A DNA stretch of 64,000 nt, from contig NZ_CP120863.1 of NCBI RefSeq assembly GCF_026191725.2, positions 5,312,001 through 5,376,000 on the forward strand, given 5' to 3'. How positions within the stretch are numbered: position 1 is the first letter of the stretch; each line of letters begins with the position of its first letter. Source of the DNA: Roseibium porphyridii. Lineage in GTDB: Bacteria; Pseudomonadota; Alphaproteobacteria; Rhizobiales; Stappiaceae. The position numbers and the translations under genes were made by a program. Shown here one piece after another: positions 60,474 to 64,000 of this stretch. The notes under the pieces were generated by a model that worked only from the letters and a program-made list of their open reading frames with translations, was not told the DNA's origin and made no database searches.

Positions 60474-62891
60474 ATGAAATTCACCTTGTCCTGGCTCAAG
60501 GACCATTTGGACACCGACGCCAGCCTGGAAGAGATCGTGGAACGTTTGACCATGATCGGCCTGGAAGTTGAAGAAGTCACCAACAGGGCCGACCGGCTGA
60601 AGCCGTTCAGGATTGCCAAGGTTCTGGAAGCTGAACAGCATCCCAATGCCGACCGTTTGCGCGTTCTGAAGGTGGACACGGGCGAAGGCGACCCGATCCA
60701 GATCGTTTGCGGAGCTCCTAATGCCCGTGCCGGACTGGTTGGTGTTCTGGGGAAACCCGGCGACTATATTCCCGGTCTTGATGTGACGCTGTCCGTCGGC
60801 AAGATCCGCGATGTCGAGAGCTTTGGCATGATGTGCTCCGAACGTGAGCTGGAGCTTTCGGACGAGCACACTGGCATCATCGATCTGGCCGAAGACGCCC
60901 CGGTCGGCATGAGTTATGCCGAATGGGCAGGCCTTGACGAACCGGTCATCGAAATCGGCCTGACCCCAAACCGCCCGGACTGTACCGGCGTTTACGGCAT
61001 TGCGCGCGATCTGGCAGCTGCCGGCCTCGGTAAACTGAAAGAACGCAGCCACGAACAGATCCGCGGCGGATATCCTTGTCCCGTCGATATCTCGCTCGAC
61101 TTCAGCGACACCAAGGCGATGTGCAAGGCGTTCGGCCTGCGTATGGTCAAGGGTGTCAAGAACGGCCCCTCACCAAAATGGCTTCAGGATCGTCTGACGG
61201 CTATCGGCCTTCGACCGATCAACGCGCTCGTCGACATGACCAACTACATCACATTCGATCAGGGTCGTCCGCTTCACGTTTTTGACGCGGACAAAGTGTA
61301 CGGCAATCTGGTCGTCCGCCGCGGTAGGACCGGTGAGAAGATCGATGGCCTCAATGGCAAATCGTACGACGTCGACGACACGATCTGCGTCATAGCAGAT
61401 GATAACGGCGTGGAGAGCCTCGGAGGCATTCTCGGCGGCGAACCGTCCGGATGCACCGAAGACACCGTCAATGTGCTGATTGAATCGGCCCTTTGGGATG
61501 AAGACGATATTGCCGCCACGGGCCGGAAGCTTGGTGTGAACACTGATGCGCGGTATCGCTTCGAGCGTGGCGTCGACCCGGACTACATGATGCCCGGCCT
61601 TGAATATGCGACACGCATGGTGATGGATCTTTGTGGCGGAGAAGCTTCAGAGGCGACCCAGGCTGGCGCTGTACCAGACAGCACCAACATCGTTGATTTC
61701 CCCTATTCGGAAGTGAAACGTCTCGCCGGCGTTGAATTCTCGCTTGCAGAAATCAATCTCGCGCTGAAGTCCCTTGGCTTCTGGATTTCCGGCTCCGGTG
61801 ACACCGTGAAAGTGGCAGCACCGAGCTGGCGCCCGGACATTGAAGGCAAAGCCGATCTGGTCGAAGAAGTGGTGCGTATCATCGGCCTCGACCGAGTGCC
61901 GTTCACCCCGTTGCCACGCACAGGCACCGTGAACCAGAAAGTGCTGACGACAAGCCAGATCCGCCGCAACAGGGCCCGTCGGGCGCTTGCCGCACGCGGG
62001 TTCAACGAGGCCGTGACCTGGTCATTCATTTCGGCTGAACAGGCAGACCTGTTCGGCGGTGGCGCGCCGGAGCTGGCACTTGCCAATCCAATCTCGCCAG
62101 AGATGTCGGACATGCGCCCCAGCCTGCTGCCGGGTCTGCTGGCTGCTGCCCAGCGCAATGCGGATCGTGGCTTCGGCGATGTGGCCCTTTTCGAGGTCGG
62201 ACAGGTGTTTCTGGACGACACGCCCGAGGGACAGAAGATGGTGGCGAGCGGCGCTCGTCGCGGGACCGCAAAACCTCAGGGGTCAGGTCGGCACTGGTCA
62301 GGTGCTGCATCGAGTGTTGATGTCTTTGATGCCAAGGCGGACGCCGAGGCAGCATTGGCGGCCATCGGTGCCCCGGTCGAGAGATTGCAGGTTTATACGG
62401 ATGCTCCTGACACCTTCCATCCGGGACGGTCAGGCTGCCTGAAACTCGGCCCGAAGAATACACTGGCCGTTTTCGGAGAAATCCATCCGCGCCTCCTGCA
62501 GAAGCTCGACATTGAAGGTCCGTTGGTCGCCTTCGAGATCTATCTGGAAGCCCTGCCACTGCCAAAAGGCAAAGGCGGGCGCTCCAAGGGTGCATTGAAC
62601 GCAAGCGATCTGATGCCGGTGCGTCGAGATTTTGCATTCCTGGTCGGCAAGGACGTTGTTGCGGAAACACTGTTGAAGGCAGCCCGTGGTGCGGAAAAGA
62701 ACCTGATCAGCGACGTGACCCTGTTTGATGTTTATGAAGGACAGGGCGTGCCGGAAGATCAAAAGTCGGTCGCGATCGATGTGATGCTGCAGCCGCGCCA
62801 GAAGACCCTGACCGACGAAGACATTGATGCTGTCGCCAAGAAGATCATCGCCAATGTCGAAAAAGCGACTGGCGGGACACTCCGCGGCTAA
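60474..62891 (+). CDS. pheT: Phenylalanyl-tRNA synthetase beta subunit
   Basis: 805-residue regulatory/tRNA-binding subunit. Domains in order: EMAP-like tRNA-binding at 40-150 ([20 protein letters not shown]), B3/B4 editing domain about 210-400 ([20 protein letters not shown]), B5 DNA-binding-like domain, and the ferredoxin-fold anticodon-binding C terminus ([15 protein letters not shown]). Length equals the family norm. Ends before a 9-bp stem dyad at 62906-62933. Confidence 0.96.
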   Translation: MKFTLSWLKDHLDTDASLEEIVERLTMIGLEVEEVTNRADRLKPFRIAKVLEAEQHPNADRLRVLKVDTGEGDPIQIVCGAPNARAGLVGVLGKPGDYIPGLDVTLSVGKIRDVESFGMMCSERELELSDEHTGIIDLAEDAPVGMSYAEWAGLDEPVIEIGLTPNRPDCTGVYGIARDLAAAGLGKLKERSHEQIRGGYPCPVDISLDFSDTKAMCKAFGLRMVKGVKNGPSPKWLQDRLTAIGLRPINALVDMTNYITFDQGRPLHVFDADKVYGNLVVRRGRTGEKIDGLNGKSYDVDDTICVIADDNGVESLGGILGGEPSGCTEDTVNVLIESALWDEDDIAATGRKLGVNTDARYRFERGVDPDYMMPGLEYATRMVMDLCGGEASEATQAGAVPDSTNIVDFPYSEVKRLAGVEFSLAEINLALKSLGFWISGSGDTVKVAAPSWRPDIEGKADLVEEVVRIIGLDRVPFTPLPRTGTVNQKVLTTSQIRRNRARRALAARGFNEAVTWSFISAEQADLFGGGAPELALANPISPEMSDMRPSLLPGLLAAAQRNADRGFGDVALFEVGQVFLDDTPEGQKMVASGARRGTAKPQGSGRHWSGAASSVDVFDAKADAEAALAAIGAPVERLQVYTDAPDTFHPGRSGCLKLGPKNTLAVFGEIHPRLLQKLDIEGPLVAFEIYLEALPLPKGKGGRSKGALNASDLMPVRRDFAFLVGKDVVAETLLKAARGAEKNLISDVTLFDVYEGQGVPEDQKSVAIDVMLQPRQKTLTDEDIDAVAKKIIANVEKATGGTLRG

Positions 62892-62905
62892 TTTGCAAGG
62901 TAGCA

Positions 62906-62933
62906 GACGCTGCGCGGTCCGCCACGCAGCGTC
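62906..62933. other. Strong hairpin between pheT and the secreted-protein cluster
   Basis: Perfect 9-bp stem GACGCTGCG / CGCAGCGTC, 10-nt loop, no T run on either strand. It could be a factor-dependent or bidirectional stop for the converging genes. Confidence 0.5.
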
Positions 62934-62975
62934 ACTGGAACGTCTGCCATTGCCGACAAGGCCGAACTATTTGGC

Positions 62976-63314
62976 CTAGTTGTTGTTTTCGCGCGGCTCA
63001 ACACAGACACTGACACCACAGTGCATCGTGTCCTTGGTCGGGACGGTCGTCGTCCTTACATTCTGCCCGGGAAAACACTGATTGCGGCTGGCGACATATC
63101 TGTCGAATTTGACCGGGCCGGATTTCAGATTAATCGCACCGAACCTGTTGATGAGATCTGTTGTCTGCGCGCATGTGAGCTGCGTCGTATCAGGTTGCCG
63201 TCGTGTTTGTGCCTCTGTTGAAGATGCGGCCCACAAAGGCGCAAGCAACATGCTCACTCCTACCGCCAAAGACCCTGCACTTTTTTGGTGTTTTTTTGTA
63301 TTTTTCCCGCGCAT
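62976..63314 (-). CDS. Small secreted cysteine protein, paralogue A
   Basis: 112 residues with a signal peptide (basic MRGKNTKKHQK, then a hydrophobic core to AQ near 35). The mature part reads QLTCAQTTDLINRFGAINLK, GPVKFDRYVASRNQCF, PTKDTMHCGVSVC, with four Cys likely making two disulfides in the periplasm. It shares FDRYV, PTKD and the final CxxxxC with the next two genes. A strong ribosome site (AGGAG) before an internal Met at about residue 22 suggests a shorter start is possible, but that would truncate the signal. A Fur-like box lies upstream. Function unknown. Confidence 0.78.
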   Translation of the reverse strand: MRGKNTKKHQKSAGSLAVGVSMLLAPLWAASSTEAQTRRQPDTTQLTCAQTTDLINRFGAINLKSGPVKFDRYVASRNQCFPGQNVRTTTVPTKDTMHCGVSVCVEPRENNN

Positions 63315-63358
63315 TGCAAGGCCTTTCCTGATCTTTCAGGCAAATAATACTATTCAAA

Positions 63359-63373
63359 TGAAAATGATTACCC
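63359..63373 (-). promoter_or_regulatory. Fur-box-like motif upstream of paralogue A
   Basis: TGAAAATGATTACCC on the plus strand matches the 7-1-7 Fur core TGATAAT-N-ATTATCA at 11 of 14 positions. It is 45 bp upstream of paralogue A on the minus strand. In alphaproteobacteria the Fur homologue often senses manganese or works with Irr/RirA, so the regulator is uncertain. Confidence 0.35.
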
Positions 63374-63497
63374 GAGGTGGATCATCCCTTTTCATATTTG
63401 TGAAAAGGACAGGAAATGCAATGCCGCTGTGGCATTGAGCAGTGGTTATAAAGTCAATTCGGCTTCGGGGTGCCGTTTTTGAACGGTGCTCAGCCCG

Positions 63498-63797
63498 TCA
63501 CCTGTTGTCTCTGTTTTGAAAACATCTGAAGCCGACGGCACATTTGGGATTGTCTTTTGTAGGTGCATATCTCGCTCGGAGCGAGTTTGACCGGGACTCG
63601 CAAAATCCGGCGTTCGCAACAAATTTGTCGAAGGTGGTTGGACCGGTTGTCATGACGACACTGCCGCGATCCTTCACCAGAGACTGCGCCTGAGAACAGG
63701 TCAATTGGCGCGTATCCGGTCTTCCGGTCTGCGCCATTGCGGTGACGGAAGTCTGCAGGATGAGAAAACCGCTCACAAAACTCCCGATCGTCTTCAT
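63498..63797 (-). CDS. Small secreted cysteine protein, paralogue B
   Basis: 99 residues from ATG 63797: MKTIGSFVSGFLILQTSVTA is a signal peptide ending AMAQ. The mature part has QLTCSQAQSLVKDRGSVVM, TGPTTFDKFVANAGFC, PTKDNPKCAVGFRC. It is a clear paralogue of A and C. An upstream in-frame ATG ten codons earlier has no better site. Lies 183 bp behind A and 60 bp from C, so B and C may be one transcript. The FDKFV and PTKD blocks are the family mark. Confidence 0.82.
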   Translation of the reverse strand: MKTIGSFVSGFLILQTSVTAMAQTGRPDTRQLTCSQAQSLVKDRGSVVMTTGPTTFDKFVANAGFCESRSNSLRARYAPTKDNPKCAVGFRCFQNRDNR

Positions 63798-63857
63798 GAC
63801 GCAAGATCTGTTGGCTTCAAAAGCCATCTCCGCTCCTTCAAATGCTGCAAACAGCGT

Positions 63858-64000
63858 CTATCGATTGAATTCAAACGGGCTGGCACTGTCGCAGCGCTGC
63901 ACCGTGCACCGCCGTTTGTCCTTTGTCGGAATGTTGGCACGCACCAGGAATTCGCCCCGCTCACAGAAGTTCCGGTTGGAGACATATCGGTCGAACGTAT
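63858..64000 (-). CDS. Small secreted cysteine protein, paralogue C (C-terminal part)
   Basis: The minus strand carries the last 47 codons before a stop at 63858; the N terminus is beyond the right edge. The text FDRYVSNRNFCERGEFLVRA then NIPTKDKRRCTVQRCDS aligns with the C-terminal halves of A and B, including Cys spacing and PTKD. This makes three tandem copies. Only the C-terminal portion can be judged. Confidence 0.8.
   Translation of the reverse strand, partial: TFDRYVSNRNFCERGEFLVRANIPTKDKRRCTVQRCDSASPFEFNR

Noticed and set aside
1..64000. tRNA genes, CRISPR arrays, insertion sequences, prophage, attachment sites, origin of replication
   Set aside because: I looked in the intergenic gaps and saw no cloverleaf pattern, regular repeats, transposase-like frames or DnaA box clusters.

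Overview
The window is a stretch of alphaproteobacterial chromosome. Moderately high GC, a deo-type nucleoside operon, an Lrp-type regulator next to a trifunctional-style PutA without a DNA-binding head, DUF1194 and YtoQ proteins, and small secreted proteins of a type I associate with Hyphomicrobiales all fit a marine member of that order, perhaps the Roseibium/Labrenzia (Stappiaceae) group. The genus is an inference. I see no rRNA, tRNA, CRISPR array, insertion sequence, phage block or integrase, so this looks like core or stable accessory chromosome.

Region 1 (1-12855, minus strand) is one long operon for uptake and breakdown of nucleosides. It reads: SorC/DeoR-type regulator, two tandem BMP-family binding lipoprotein-like genes, a double-domain ABC ATPase, two permeases, cytidine deaminase, purine nucleoside phosphorylase, deoxyribose-phosphate aldolase, thymidine phosphorylase, phosphopentomutase, adenosine deaminase, and the start of a DUF1688 (URC4/Urg3) uracil-catabolism gene that runs off the left edge. 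Imported nucleosides are deaminated, phosphorolysed and their (deoxy)ribose phosphate sent to central metabolism, while the base uracil may be handed to the URC pathway. A promoter with an overlapping dyad lies just upstream of the regulator. A 1.15 kb gene-poor gap with several inverted repeats follows.

Region 2 (14005-26558) holds a VWA-like DUF1194 secreted protein, a translationally coupled mgsA-glk pair followed by hrpB, convergent putA with its divergent Lrp-type regulator, and a YnjBCD-type ABC importer. Region 3 (26517-36380) holds a bacterioferritin/bacterioferritin-ferredoxin pair, an SDR, a chemoreceptor, a class I methyltransferase and an RND pump with its adaptor, divergent from a TetR regulator across a clear operator.

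Region 4 (36544-49295) holds an rRNA/tRNA 2'-O-methyltransferase, an NAD-dependent epimerase-like protein, a HAMP adenylate cyclase, YtoQ, a degenerate cold-shock-domain protein, a TPR methyltransferase, a B12-type radical SAM enzyme, a Tet-type MFS pump coupled to an esterase, an unrecognised acidic protein, a NIPSNAP protein and an M42 aminopeptidase. Region 5 (49596-58256) holds a patatin lipase, MepA, a GNAT acetyltransferase, LepA, a LysR/tautomerase divergon, a MerR-SDR operon with a textbook stretched promoter, and a tiny basic protein gene divergent from a second LysR gene.

Region 6 (58257-64000) holds pheS and pheT with a small membrane protein gene between them, preceded by a possible leaderless leader peptide, then at the right edge a tandem family of three paralogous small secreted cysteine-containing proteins (the third cut by the window end). 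The most unusual items are this three-copy family, the unannotated tiny gene at 57068-57238 with a structured downstream region, the bacterioferritin that has Arg at the haem-ligand Met52 position, the cold-shock protein that has lost its RNA-binding aromatics, and the possible pheS leader.
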